From assembly GCF_033807575.1 (NCBI RefSeq), contig NC_084727.1, positions 1,612,001 through 1,676,000 of the forward strand: a DNA stretch of 64,000 nucleotides. Direction: 5' to 3'. Origin of the DNA: Cydia pomonella. Taxonomy: Eukaryota > Arthropoda > Insecta > Lepidoptera > Tortricidae. The translations under genes and the position numbers were made by a program. The notes beneath the pieces were generated by a model that did no database searches, was not told where the DNA came from, and worked only from the letters and a program-made list of their open reading frames with translations. Of this stretch, positions 31,939 through 43,379 are shown one piece after another (position 1 is the stretch's first letter; the number at the start of each line of letters is the position of its first letter).

Positions 31939-32485
31939 TGTTCAATAGCGAGAGAGTGGACTGTAATTCGAAAAAGGGGGGCGATAGGGAATGAAATTTA
32001 GGGGCCGGTTGAGCAAGAAAGTTGTGAGATATTAAGATTAGAATATTAAATTAAAACTAAAATGTGAAATAGTGTAGGGCGAAGTTACCTTTCAGTCCGG
32101 GAGTTGTGGGGCTGAATCGTTGGTCGCCGTTGAAGACCGCTGGTGGTGATTCTGGCTGTCCTTATCGCCAGCTAGAAGTAAGCTCAGAACCGTTACCTTG
32201 AGTCGTCCAACTTAGACCTCGGATTTTCCACTTCGCGGATGTGCCTGGTGTCCTTCGTCCACACAACACTGAGTCTAAATGCTAGAGACATGGTTGGCAG
32301 TAGTGCTTTCAATAAGTTGCGAAAATTAGCGAGAACGACGAAATACGATGTTAACTAGTGGTAGGTTGATGACACACTGACTCTGACGTGTCTATGACAG
32401 AGCAATATTCAAATTCCAACTGTGAGCTGGTGTTGCCACAGTAAATACGAGAAAATCTTATAGAATACAAGGCCAAAGCTGGACA
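31939..32485 (-). repeat. BEL 3' LTR
   Basis: 547 bp, downstream of pol on the minus strand. 546 of 547 bases equal the partner LTR. Confidence 0.95.
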
Positions 32486-32500
32486 TTCCGCCCACTAAAA
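32486..32500 (-). promoter_or_regulatory. BEL polypurine tract
   Basis: The minus strand reads AGTGGGCGGAA directly before the 3' LTR, the expected place for plus-strand DNA priming. Confidence 0.6.
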
Positions 32501-32607
32501 TGCATTTGTATTTTGACTAAGCGAAAAGAACAATAAAAGTGAAACAAGTGCGATAATATTAAAGCTAAACGAAGAATGGACAACACAAATGTAGCGCATT
32601 AAAGCGA

Positions 32608-35600
32608 CTACGCAGGTAGTGGACACAGCTTGACCACAGGCCGTTTGTACAACCCTGTGGCAGTGCGCACAGTAACCACACGACAGATCCCGTCAGATCC
32701 GGGGTGTGTGTCGATAATGCGACCCAGGGGCCACTTCATTGGGCTCGTCTGCTCGTTCACAACGAGCACAAGTGTGCCAACTTGGACGTTAGGGTGTCTG
32801 TCGTGCCACTTCATCCGCTGCTGGAGAGTATGCATATACTCCTTCGACCATTTGTTCCAGAAGTCCTGGTGCATCTTCTGAAGCAATTTCCAGCGTTGGA
32901 GAGGGCTAACCCGAACGTCTGAGAAGTCTTCCTCAGGTACGACCGATAGGGGTTCCGTGGTGAGGAAATGACCCGGTGTCAAGGCCGACAGGTCGTTGGG
33001 GTCGGTGCTGAGAGGAGTGAGTGGCCTGGAGTTGAGTAAAGCCTCGACTTGGGCTAAGATCGTCGAGAATTCCTCGTATGTCAACCTTTGGTTCCCGACG
33101 ACACGCGACAAGTGTGTTTTAACAGCTTTAATTCCAGCTTCAGCGAGTCCTGAAAAATGTGGGCTACCCGGCGGGTTGAACTCGAAGTTGATTGTATGGT
33201 GTGCGGCAGCATCCTTCACTAAGCGTTGCAGGATGTTGTTCGCACCGACAAAATTTTTACCTTGGTCAGACACTAACCGGCTGCACCGACCACGACGAGC
33301 GACGAAACGCCGAAGTGCGGCGAGAAAAGCATCCGAGGACAACTCGGTGACGAGCTCGGTATGAATGGCCTTTGTTGCGGTACAGACAAAGACGCAAATA
33401 TAACCTTTGTATGTCTTGTTACCACGTCCGCGACCGAGAGCGATGTCGAAAGGCCCACCAAAGTCAACCGCTGCGCTCGAGAAAGCCTTCAGCTGGGATA
33501 TTCGATACGATGGTAAGTCGCCCATGAATGGCGCAGGAGCACCCGGTGGCCGAACCCGAAAGCACTTCATGCACTTCGATACGACTGCATAAATAGCCCG
33601 TTTCGGACACATAATCCAGAAATGTTGCGCTAGCAAGTTATGAAGTGTTTGGATGCCTGGATGCATGAACCGCTTATGATAATCATCAATAAGAAGGAAG
33701 GTCAGCCGATTGTCGCGAGGTAGAAGCAAAGGATGCTTCACGTCGAAGTCGAGAGAAGCTCGCGACAGGCGACCGCCCACCCTCAAGAGACCCGCGTCAT
33801 CCATGAATGGGGACAGTTTTCTGAACGCTTTTGGGAGAGAGTTCGAATGATTGTTCAAAATGATTTCGATTTCCTGAGCGAAGCTGCGCTGCTGCACGAA
33901 ACGTACAAGAACCAGGAGTGCCTGCTTTATTTCGAAAGATGTTAAAGGACCGCGTAGCCACTTCCCGGCCGTTTTTCGGTTCTTCGCGTTATTCGCGAAG
34001 CGACAACAATACGCTAAAACACGTTGAACTGTTCTTAACGACGAAAACTTCTCCAGTAAGTTGTCGATTAGTGCATTGTCATTGGACACTACGAGGACTG
34101 TAATCTTTTGCTCATCATGGAGAACGTCCCTATCTGGCAGCAGCACTGACTTAGGCCAGCTCTCAGTGGGGTGCCTGAGCCAATCAGGCCCGCTCCACCA
34201 GCAAGTTTGGTTGACTAAATCTTGGGGAAGCAAACCACGCGATCCGCAGTCGGCTGGATTGTCAGTGGTTCTGACATGATGCCAAGAATCGGGAGGAATA
34301 ACGTCTTGGATATGACTCACACGGTTGGCCACGAACGTTTTCCACCTGGACGGACACGACTTAATCCAGGTCAACGTCACACTTGAGTCCGACCACGCAA
34401 AGATTCTGTCTACCGAGTGGAAAGGCTTCAAAGCCTCCACGACCGAAGCCATCAAGTCAGACAGCAGAACCGCTGCGAGCAATTCGAGACGCGGCACCGA
34501 CAATTTACGCAATGGCGCGACCTTGGACTTAGCACACACGAGCTGTACGTCGACGTCACCCTCCTCAGTTACTGTACGGCAGTAGATTACGGCACAGAAG
34601 CCACGTTCTGACGCGTCACAAAATCCGTGGAGATGTAGCACGTCGAATTTCCCGACTAAACGGCGTGGCACAGCTACAGCACTCAGCGACGAGAGTTGAG
34701 TTTTGAATTCCTGCCATTCCAGCCTGATGCTTTCCGGGACATCTCCATCCCAGGAAACGCCCGAAACCCAAAGCAATTGCATCAGATATTTGGCGAGAAA
34801 TGTTACAGGCGAGAGGAAACCTAATGGATCGAAGATTCTAGCTATCTCCGACAGAATGGTGCGCTTGGTGCACCGACCGTTAGGAGCAGCGGCGACACGA
34901 AACCGGAAAGAATCTGATTGAGGTTGCCATAGCAAGCCCAATATCTTTAGAGAAATATCAGTCATTTCTTCGAAATGTTTAAAGTCTTCCGAGTACAGAT
35001 CAGAAGACGGAAGACTCTCCAAAAACTCACTACTATTGGAGGTCCACTTCCTGAGGTGGAAACCCCCTGACGACAATATTTTCGTAAGGTCCACCTGAAG
35101 TAAACGCGCCTGCTCGACAGAATCCGCTCCGGTGACGACGTCGTCGACGTAGATGTCACGAGCGAGAACAGTTGAACCACTTGGGTATGCGGCTGCAGAA
35201 TCACTGGCAAGTTGAGCCATTGTACGAAGAGCTTGGAATGGCGCAGCAGAAACCCCGTAGGTTACCGTTTTAAGACGGTAGTCGCGCACAGGACCGACAG
35301 CAGAAGGGCGCCACAAAATGCGCTGAAATTCAGCGTCTTCATCAGAGACCAGGATCTGCCTGTACATCTGTTTCACGTCACCTGTGAAGACGACGGCATG
35401 CCAGCGAAAACGTGTGAGCAGATCGAAAATGTTGGTCTGAAGCTTGGGCCCAGCGAGAAGAGTAGCGTTCAAAGACACCTCGTTGGCGTCCTTAGCGCTT
35501 GCGTCGAAAACCACGCGAAGAGGAGTGGTGACGGAATCGCGCAGAATTCCATGGTGAGGTATGTAATAAAAGTGGCCTTCGCTTGTGGAAGGAGGTTCCA

Positions 35601-35868
35601 CTTCTTCCAAGTGACCACGAGCCTCATAGTCATCCATAAATTCCACATACGCCCTTTTGAACTCGGGGTTGGAGTTCAACTTGCGTTCCAACGACGTGAA
35701 CCGCTTGAGAGCAATTTCACGCGAATTGAGGAAGGTAGGTTTGTTCGCGGGATCGACAAATGGTAGTGGAACTACGAACCTGCCTTCTTCATTGCGATAG
35801 TATTTTTCAAGAAAATAGTCCTCGCAGCGTTGGTCCTCCTCAGATACGAAAGGTTTAGTTTTTCCCAA
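32608..35868 (-). CDS. BEL/Pao pol: RT, RNase H, integrase
   Basis: 1086 uninterrupted codons. RT: VVFDASAK, GDVKQMYRQI (catalytic Asp), DIYVDDVVTG (YVDD box, roughly residues 235-245). RNase H: GFCDASERGF, PRLELLAAVLL and AWSDSSVTLTWI. Integrase: HPGIQTLHNLLAQHFW with CMKC (zinc site), then catalytic Asp in AAVDFGGPF, Asp in LVSDQGKNFVG and Glu in GLAEAGIKAVK. A C-terminal domain follows, with MKWPLGRIIDTHPGSDG. All catalytic residues are present. Pol lies in the -1 frame relative to gag, with a 97-bp overlap. BEL elements usually have one gag-pol frame, so this is either programmed frameshifting or a one-base lesion. Confidence 0.93.
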   Translation of the reverse strand: MGKTKPFVSEEDQRCEDYFLEKYYRNEEGRFVVPLPFVDPANKPTFLNSREIALKRFTSLERKLNSNPEFKRAYVEFMDDYEARGHLEEVEPPSTSEGHFYYIPHHGILRDSVTTPLRVVFDASAKDANEVSLNATLLAGPKLQTNIFDLLTRFRWHAVVFTGDVKQMYRQILVSDEDAEFQRILWRPSAVGPVRDYRLKTVTYGVSAAPFQALRTMAQLASDSAAAYPSGSTVLARDIYVDDVVTGADSVEQARLLQVDLTKILSSGGFHLRKWTSNSSEFLESLPSSDLYSEDFKHFEEMTDISLKILGLLWQPQSDSFRFRVAAAPNGRCTKRTILSEIARIFDPLGFLSPVTFLAKYLMQLLWVSGVSWDGDVPESIRLEWQEFKTQLSSLSAVAVPRRLVGKFDVLHLHGFCDASERGFCAVIYCRTVTEEGDVDVQLVCAKSKVAPLRKLSVPRLELLAAVLLSDLMASVVEALKPFHSVDRIFAWSDSSVTLTWIKSCPSRWKTFVANRVSHIQDVIPPDSWHHVRTTDNPADCGSRGLLPQDLVNQTCWWSGPDWLRHPTESWPKSVLLPDRDVLHDEQKITVLVVSNDNALIDNLLEKFSSLRTVQRVLAYCCRFANNAKNRKTAGKWLRGPLTSFEIKQALLVLVRFVQQRSFAQEIEIILNNHSNSLPKAFRKLSPFMDDAGLLRVGGRLSRASLDFDVKHPLLLPRDNRLTFLLIDDYHKRFMHPGIQTLHNLLAQHFWIMCPKRAIYAVVSKCMKCFRVRPPGAPAPFMGDLPSYRISQLKAFSSAAVDFGGPFDIALGRGRGNKTYKGYICVFVCTATKAIHTELVTELSSDAFLAALRRFVARRGRCSRLVSDQGKNFVGANNILQRLVKDAAAHHTINFEFNPPGSPHFSGLAEAGIKAVKTHLSRVVGNQRLTYEEFSTILAQVEALLNSRPLTPLSTDPNDLSALTPGHFLTTEPLSVVPEEDFSDVRVSPLQRWKLLQKMHQDFWNKWSKEYMHTLQQRMKWHDRHPNVQVGTLVLVVNEQTSPMKWPLGRIIDTHPGSDGICRVVTVRTATGLYKRPVVKLCPLPA

Positions 35869-37733
35869 AAATTTTTTATAGAATCATCAAGCGACAAAAT
35901 CTGCGAAGGACTCGACACGAAAAAACAATGATTTTTATTGTTACGATACGATACGAGAGCGCTTGTTGTGAGCTGACTCCCGTCACACTCACCCATAACG
36001 ACCCATCCATAGATGGTTTTCAACAGAGTAGGCTGTCCAGGCTCCCCGCGCCGTATACCGGGCAACAACGACGAAACGAAGACCTGTGCGTTAAGTAACA
36101 GGTCCACCGGCGCCGGACGGGCGAAACCAGGATCAGCCAGCGATAAATTCCTGATGTGCGACCACCCCGACGAATCGACAGGTTGAGGAGGTTGGTCGGC
36201 ACATACCGGCGACAAAACGAAAGCTTCGAGTTTGGTACTCAGTGAAGAGGGTTCATTTCCCATTGGCTTGACCTCACATGATAGTGCGCCAAATGTTTGA
36301 TATGGCGAATTGCCAATGCCAAACACGGTGTGTTGGCCAGAAGTTTCAAACCCTAGCATTTCTGCACAGGATTTCGACATGAAATTGCATGCACTAGCAC
36401 CATCGAAGAGCGCCCGCACTGGGCGGAAGACACCAGAACTGTCCCGAATTAACACCTGGGCAGTAGCGAAGAAGATTGTATTATCTCCCGCCATAGCAGC
36501 TAAAACTGTGTTATTACTACTACTACTCATGCCATTGCTAGACGGTGCAGTGGCAATCTCTGTGCCCGTGGGAGCTTCCACACTCTTTGTGAAATGCAAT
36601 AAGTTGTGGTGCGAGCGATTACACACACTACAGCGAGAAGCTCGACAAGTTTTCACCCTATGTGCATTTGAGAAACATAAGATACACAAACCCTTCTCCT
36701 TAACAAAATTAAACCGGCCATCATTATTGAGATTTATAAACTTGTTACATTTATCGAGACTATGTTGACCCGAACAAAAAACACAACTTGGTGTTGATGT
36801 AGTCGAAACGACAAGGGCCGTTTTGTTTTTGGTTAACGGTTTAACATTCTGAACTTGAGGCCTAACACTAACACTGGAGTTTTCCAAAGCCCTGCTCCGC
36901 TTTTCAATAAAGTTTTTTAATTCCTCAAACTTTGGAACTTCAGTATTGGAAGCGAGTTGTAACTCAAATGCTTCTCGGGTAGCGACATCTAACTTTGCCC
37001 AAAGCAAATAATATAACATAAAATTCTTGTCGGGGAGGTTAAATTTTGACAAAATAGTTAAATTCTCATTAAAAGTTCTAAAAACCCTTTCCAAATCTAT
37101 TTTGGTTTTGACTGGCTCACAATTTAGCAGTTTTTCATAGTACATGACAGCAATTTGCCTCTTCCTATCATAATAGTTGGACAGTGTTTCATATGCACTG
37201 CTGTAATTGTCACCTGACAAAGGAAAACTTTTTATTAAATCATGTGCGGAACCCTGAACGCTTGATAGAAGGTAGTGCAATTTCTCCACATTACTAATAT
37301 TGCTCCGACTATGTATAAGGGAATCAAAAAGCTCCTTAAAAGACACCCAACTTTCCAGTTTCCCATCAAAAGGCGTAATCGATATTTTTGGAAGCTTAGC
37401 TAAATTATTCTCAAGCGTTAAAGATTTCACTTCAGGCTTATCACTTATTTCACTTCTAGCCATTTGTCTCAACCTACATTTTACGGATTTTAGCTTACTT
37501 TCAAATTTCTTGGTGACTTCATACTCCTCCACACGTTTTTCAGGTTTCAGTGGACGTAAAATCCGTAGTTGTGCTTTGTGAAAGTCCTTTTCTATATCCT
37601 TAATGTCTGATTCATCATACCCTTTCAAGTCGGAACCCTCAATATTTTCCAACCGAAAAATGGCGTAACCTCGCGCGACATGGAACATGTCTACTGTCGC
37701 GGGATCCGTGTCACTATCACCATGTACACTCAT
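35772..37733 (-). CDS. BEL/Pao gag and protease
   Basis: 653 codons from ATG at 37733. The N-terminal gag part contains KISITPFDGKLESWVSFKEL and HYLLSSVQGSAHDLI. Zinc fingers follow at about residues 320-385 (CVFCSGQHSLDKC, CILCFSNAHRVKTC, CSVCNRSHHNLLH). A DUF1758-type aspartic protease follows (VRALFDGASACNFM, later KTIYGWVVMGE). The usual Asp-Ser/Thr-Gly reads Asp-Gly-Ala here. The last 30 or so codons after NFWEK are out of the family frame; pol continues in frame -1. The hAT insertion lies 200 bp upstream of the ATG. Confidence 0.92.
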   Translation of the reverse strand: MSVHGDSDTDPATVDMFHVARGYAIFRLENIEGSDLKGYDESDIKDIEKDFHKAQLRILRPLKPEKRVEEYEVTKKFESKLKSVKCRLRQMARSEISDKPEVKSLTLENNLAKLPKISITPFDGKLESWVSFKELFDSLIHSRSNISNVEKLHYLLSSVQGSAHDLIKSFPLSGDNYSSAYETLSNYYDRKRQIAVMYYEKLLNCEPVKTKIDLERVFRTFNENLTILSKFNLPDKNFMLYYLLWAKLDVATREAFELQLASNTEVPKFEELKNFIEKRSRALENSSVSVRPQVQNVKPLTKNKTALVVSTTSTPSCVFCSGQHSLDKCNKFINLNNDGRFNFVKEKGLCILCFSNAHRVKTCRASRCSVCNRSHHNLLHFTKSVEAPTGTEIATAPSSNGMSSSSNNTVLAAMAGDNTIFFATAQVLIRDSSGVFRPVRALFDGASACNFMSKSCAEMLGFETSGQHTVFGIGNSPYQTFGALSCEVKPMGNEPSSLSTKLEAFVLSPVCADQPPQPVDSSGWSHIRNLSLADPGFARPAPVDLLLNAQVFVSSLLPGIRRGEPGQPTLLKTIYGWVVMGECDGSQLTTSALVSYRNNKNHCFFVSSPSQILSLDDSIKNFWEKLNLSYLRRTNAARTIFLKNTIAMKKAGS

Positions 37734-38449
37734 ATTGTTTTAAGTGCAATTAAAAACACTAAAACGGCGAAAAACTCAAACTTAATTGCAAAATTAATTC
37801 AATAACAACGAAGTACTACTGACTGACACTAGTGACATTGACAGTTGACGTTAACCCTTGACAACTATGAGAATGTTGCCAGCAATATTAACCACGACTG
37901 AACGAATGATTTACTAAAAGCACTACTACACGGCCAGTGCCGGATTAAGAAATTTTGATGCCCTAAGCATTCTAGATCTTGGTGCCCCCTTTGCCTAGGC
38001 TCATCCAGATTACATTGACAACATTGTTTTTTTTTTGGTAAACTAAGTGACGTTCATGGTCGCATTATTGCTGCAATTTGTATTTTCAATCCATTATTTA
38101 TTTTATCAAGGAAATGTACAGTGCTGCAGCAGTAACGTTGCAACAGTAGGTAATGCTGGTGCAGTCGCCATCCTAATATCACCTTTATCAAAGCATGCGT
38201 GAACTAAATGACTGAAATTACCTATATCTATGATTTTGTACTTGCCTTTCCGGCTAACTATGTGATTAAAACCTGCTTTGGTTCACTTCACAAATAAAAC
38301 CTAGAAGTAACGTGACCAAAAGTAACCCGAAAGTTACACAAGGACTGAGGCCCAGAGGCAATTGTACATTCGTATGTGCGACAGGGAGACAACACGTCGA
38401 ACGTGGTTCGCGGTTGACCCTCAGTTGTTTCTACCGTGGCGGGCAATCG

Positions 38450-39070
38450 TGCGAGGCCGAAGACCGTACTGCAGGATAGCAGTGCTTGGAATTGAACCAA
38501 TGGAGGCAATAGTCAAAAAACGAATTCAACGGCCATGCTCATAAGGTTGAAGATCCGGAGTGCCCACTTGGCGCTTCCGAGCAAGACCTAAAGGCGGAGT
38601 TGCGAGAGAACTGGGTTTTGTGACTGAAAAAATACCCAGTGTAAGCGAGGACTAAGGTCGAGCTCCACACAGGGTTGAAAAGAGAGCTTTTCTGAGAAGC
38701 GCATTCATGTGAGGCTTAAGGTTGAGCTTCAGCAGGGCCGAGCTCTGGCAAGAATCTATGGCCAAGTGTCTTAAAAACTAAGTCGAAAGCTGAGCTCTTC
38801 ATAAGGCTTAAAGCGCGGTCCGATCGGCGCTTTTACGTATGAGGCCAAAGGCCACGCTGCAAGAAAGCAGAACTTGGAATTGACAAATTGTGTGAATGAG
38901 GCCGAAGGCTGAGGTCCTCACAAGGTTAGACGCCCGGAGAGTCTGATGGCGGCGCGCTATAAAAAAAACCAATGGCGAATTGTACACAAGGCATAATGCT
39001 CAGCCGCGAGAGACGAAAGCCTGGATTTGGACACATGGCCAAATTTATGTGAGGCTTAAGGCTAACTTTT
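38450..39070 (+). repeat. Diffuse GAGGCCGAAGGCC-type repeat, left block
   Basis: Recurring module: GAGGCYGAAGGCYGAGCT, then CACANRGG or GCRAGARAGC, at irregular spacing (for example 38450, 38841, 38898). A matching block in the same orientation lies at 43400-43640. It appears to belong to the hAT interior. Confidence 0.55.
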
Positions 39071-39214
39071 GCATAAAGTAAAAAGCCGAGTATGAATAAG
39101 ACCTAACGAAATCGAACCAATATGATCATGGCACTCCTGCTGCTCCGCATTTGGCCTCGCTCAAAAGGGCACTTGATTAGAGTTAGTTGCAGCCGATGAA
39201 ATAGGCGTTTCGAA

Positions 39215-42200
39215 TAAGGCTCCCGGTATCCGTGTTACACGCCGAAACGGATACCCGTGTTCTTAAGCCCGGCGGTGCTAAGATCACGGTTTAAACGGAA
39301 CCGCCGGGATCCGGATCCGTCTCCAAGAACCGTTCCCAAGAAACGTTTCTCAGATACGTATCTCCGTTTAAACGTGTACTTAAGACCGGCCCGAACGGAT
39401 CCGAAACAGTTTGAGCCAATGCTTACAAGGTCTACTATTGAATGTTGACTTCAGATGAACTTGTTAGGCGTACAATTTTTTTTAATTGTTTCTAACTGGG
39501 TGGATATTACATATTTAGCCAACTATACAATATATAAATCGAAGTAGGTGTCCCTATTCTATATTGTCTATTATTTTTAATTTTAAACCTATTCGTCCCT
39601 AGTTTAGAATCTTATTTTTTTAGTATTATTGTTTTTAACCTAATATCATTACATATTATATTTCAATGAAAGAAAAAACACATTTTATATATACTGGTGT
39701 AATAGTTTCGTGAAGAATATGTATTCAGACAAATACTACCTATATTAGTTAAAAATAACAGTTAAGAAAATAATTATTAATTACTTTGTGGTTATTTTTA
39801 TCAATTTACTGCTATGCGAAAACAACAAATCTGCCAATGATGCAAAAAAAATACACACACAAGCGGCATTCGAAACGAAGAATTTCACGCGATAACCTTA
39901 AAGACTCATGCTACCTTTCTTACCTTTCGATTATATTGTTTAATGTATTAAGATAGATCTCAAAATTGGCAATCATTCATATTCACTTGGGACACTTTCA
40001 CAGTTTGCCGCCCGGTGGCGTTCCATTCACTAGATTCTTAGAACGTATTGTTTTTCGAAGACCCTATTGTACGATATCGCCAAAACAAATAGGTTCCCAA
40101 ACAGTCATCAGAACTGTCACAACCAATTATGAGCTTTATGTCCTTGTAATAAGGTAAACATATCTGCATATATTAAAATTGTAACAGATGCAGCGGCAAA
40201 AATTAAAGTAAATGTATCCCATTGTTTTGTAGCCGCACCACACTGAAAGGCATTTTTCTATGACGAGAGTGAAAGCTACAAGATGTTATTACTTAAATAT
40301 ATATATTTGATTGTAATTTGTTTTCAAATTAATCTTAATACTAGCATTTGATTGTTTTTTAATAATTGTTTTAAGATATTGCATTTTTTAATTTTTACGA
40401 ATATCATTTTGATTTCAATTTTATTGTGTAATCATTTAAATAAGTAGTCTACTCGTAGTCGTACTAATGATTAATTTTTTTTTATTAAACTTCCAAACTT
40501 TGTGTTCTAAAATATTATATTTTTTACATACGTTCCCCAAGATTACCTATTTTTGAAATACAACTATTTATGTTATTGTTTGTTATTGGTTTATTGATTA
40601 TACACTACATTTAACGAAATCTATTGATATCATTTGTTTATTTACTTATACATTTTTGTTTTAAACGATATTCGATGGAATTAAGTAAATAATTTTAGTA
40701 AATATTGTCAATTTTGAGCCTTTGTTTGACTTCTGTTATATCTAATCTAACTACTGAACTCGACCGATCCTATTAAAAAAATAATAACATTACCTATTCC
40801 TAAAAAGGCTTTTTCATTTCTCATGCTTTGAAAGTGAGTCGTTGTTTTTCTAAGAAGTGTGCAGAAAATGTACGTTTCTGCACTAGCGTCTTTCTTTCGT
40901 AGTTGGTCTTTTTTTACGATAAGCAATTAAACTTTAATTTTAAACGGATTTGATGTACAATTTCCATTCTGATATTTAACTTCTTATTCTATAAATAACG
41001 ATACATTTACCTAAATTGTTAAATGTAAGTACCCTCAAGAAAGACTATAAAAGTTTATATGTACTTAGTTATATATTTTTAAACACATGTATCTTACTTT
41101 CCTTGTATTCCAAATGAAAATTAGAGTTGAGAGTGAAAATTAACTCAGATGAAAGGCACCATTTCAGCCTCGGACTATTGGCGATGTGAAAAACAGTATG
41201 AGTCTTATGTTAGAATTTTTTTTCCAGTTTGATTGTTAACATTTGAATCCCTCACTTTGATTAGAGTCCCTCGCTAGGCTTGGAGTTTTACTGTAAAATT
41301 CTTCGTTTCGTTTAGGATTTAATTTACACCCACGCTGTAAATATGTCTTTTTACTCCCTTGTGACACAAACTACTAAAGACTACAAGAATTACATAATAA
41401 AAATACAAACATAGTTAGGTTGTCTATGATTTTTAGTAATATTTATATTGAGTCTACCATTGCGCATTATGGTAATTCTGATTTTGACATTTATTGCATT
41501 AAGCTAAAAGGACCATCTTATATTTATTTGTACACTTAAACTTATAAAGTTCATTTTATATGATAATAAGATGTAAAACTTTTCGTAAATTCAAAATTAA
41601 TTACAATACAATTTATAAGTACATTTATTATTGGCAGATCATTATACAAATGATTATTTAATAATTTTTACATGGTTTACTATAATAAGACAAAGATGTC
41701 AGGCTCACGTCAGTTAAAAAATAAAAATATATATTTCATATTGACCGAATGTATATTCAAGAAAACTCATACATACATTGTAATATGATTGACAATTGAT
41801 TGAATTTTTACCAGATTATTAAAAATATATCTGTTTAAAATGTTCAGTTGGTAAAAAGAATACCAGATCAAGCATTTGGCAGATTTTATTGTGTACAGTC
41901 TTTATTGATTTTATTTTTTATTACTAGCACTTTATATTTATTGCTATCAAGTTATATAATAAACAATAAAGTGTTAGTATTTGAACTTTTATATAAAATA
42001 CTACTATGGTAGCACTATACAGTATTTCAAATTTTCTACTCGTACTTATTGCAACTTAAAACATTGCAAGCAAAAACTAACAGAGGACCTACCGCGAACC
42101 ACGTTCGTCGTGTTGCCTCTCTGTCGCACTTATAAAATTTTACGTAAGTGTGACGGGGCGGCAACACGTCGAACGTGGTTCGCGGTAGGCCCTCTGCTCA

Positions 42201-42533
42201 GAAAACGGTTTTGCAAATAAACCGTTTATTGAATTTTGACTCTATGAACCACGGAATAAGGTTAAATATGGCATAAACGTCATGAATCTTTTGTCTAATA
42301 ATTTGTAGCTCTTACGTACGCCGGTCCGTTCCTTTGCTACTCGTCAAGGACGTTTCCGGAGCCACGGGTAAATAAGATCCGTTTCTTCGAATACCCGTTT
42401 ATCCGTGGAAACGGCTCTTAATTACACGTTTCTTAATTACACGTGTGGAACGGGCCAGAAAACCGTTTACGTATTATTCGGAAACGGGTATTCGGAACGT
42501 GTAAACGAAACACGGATCCGACCGCGAGCCCTA
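39215..42533. mobile_element. Inner hAT (Ac-like), 3.3 kb, non-autonomous
   Basis: Ends TAAGGCTCCCGGTATCCGTG and, on the other strand at the right, TAGGGCTCGCGGTCGGATCC. The 8-bp target duplication GTTTCGAA is at 39207-39214 and 42534-42541. Both subterminal regions (39215-39420 and about 42200-42533) are dense in AAACGG or its complement CCGTTT. The core of about 2.8 kb is very AT-rich and has no transposase frame. A nested fold-back relic lies at 42085-42195. The TAGGG start, 8-bp duplication and AAACGG motifs recall the Ac group. Confidence 0.75.
42085..42195. mobile_element. Fold-back relic with TTCG-ACGTGTTGCC arms
   Basis: Arms CTACCGCGAACCACGTTCG (left) and CGAACGTGGTTCGCGGTAGG (right), with inner GTGTTGCC/GGCAACAC and GTCGCACTTA/TAAGTGTGAC. 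One arm of a related element is at 38375-38420. It lies within the inner hAT. Confidence 0.8.
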
Positions 42534-43379
42534 GTTTCGAACCGAAGATTTCCTTTGGCAGGATTGGCCCCTAGGAGTTAGGACCCAAGGGTTGATTTAG
42601 TTAAGAAGTGGAGCCACCAAGTTTTGTAGTGTACATTTTCAGAGGAGGGGGTGGGCTCTCAACTTTATGTTGTTATCTACATCAGTTAAGCTAGTAGGCT
42701 ATGTTTGGTATCGTTTTCGTATAAATCGGGAATGCCGAACTCATTTACGAATATGGTATAACATTGACACCATTCAGAAGTGGAAACATGTAAACTTTTA
42801 ATTTTTTTTAATATTCCTCTTCACGCTTCAACCGCTGAACCAATTTAGTTGAAATTTGGTATAGAGATAATTAGTTTAGTCCCAAGAAAGGACAGGATAG
42901 TTTTAATCTAAAAAATCATCGCTAAGGATGTGTAAAGGAGGGTGGAAGTTTATGTGGGGAATCAATAACCGCTGCACCTATTTGAATGAAATTTGGTATG
43001 ATCTACATTTTAGATTTTGTCGAAAATGATAGTAACTTAGAACCTAAACAATTATTAACAATTATTGACCTCCAACTGACCGACTTCGCCGAAGCTGAAA
43101 TAAACCTGAATCAAAAATCTGGGTGGCATCACTTTTTAATTACATCTTAGGAAAACAAAGATTAATTATGGTAAAGGAAACCTTTGGTTCAAATAAAACC
43201 ATATGCTTTTGGTTTTCGGCCTTCGTGGGGCCCTAAACCTGCACTATAGCCTTTGATTCCGTCATCAGTTTTTTTATAATAAAACTTTGGCAATTAGGTC
43301 GCACGATCGCGGCTCTGCAGCTTGGCCGTGTGCAATACGTCGCAAACCAATCTGGTGTGCAAGAGCTCGGTCAGCATGA

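Noticed and set aside
32630..35766. Several plus-strand open frames of 60-184 codons opposite BEL pol
   Set aside because: They are shadows of a 1086-codon pol frame with clear catalytic motifs.
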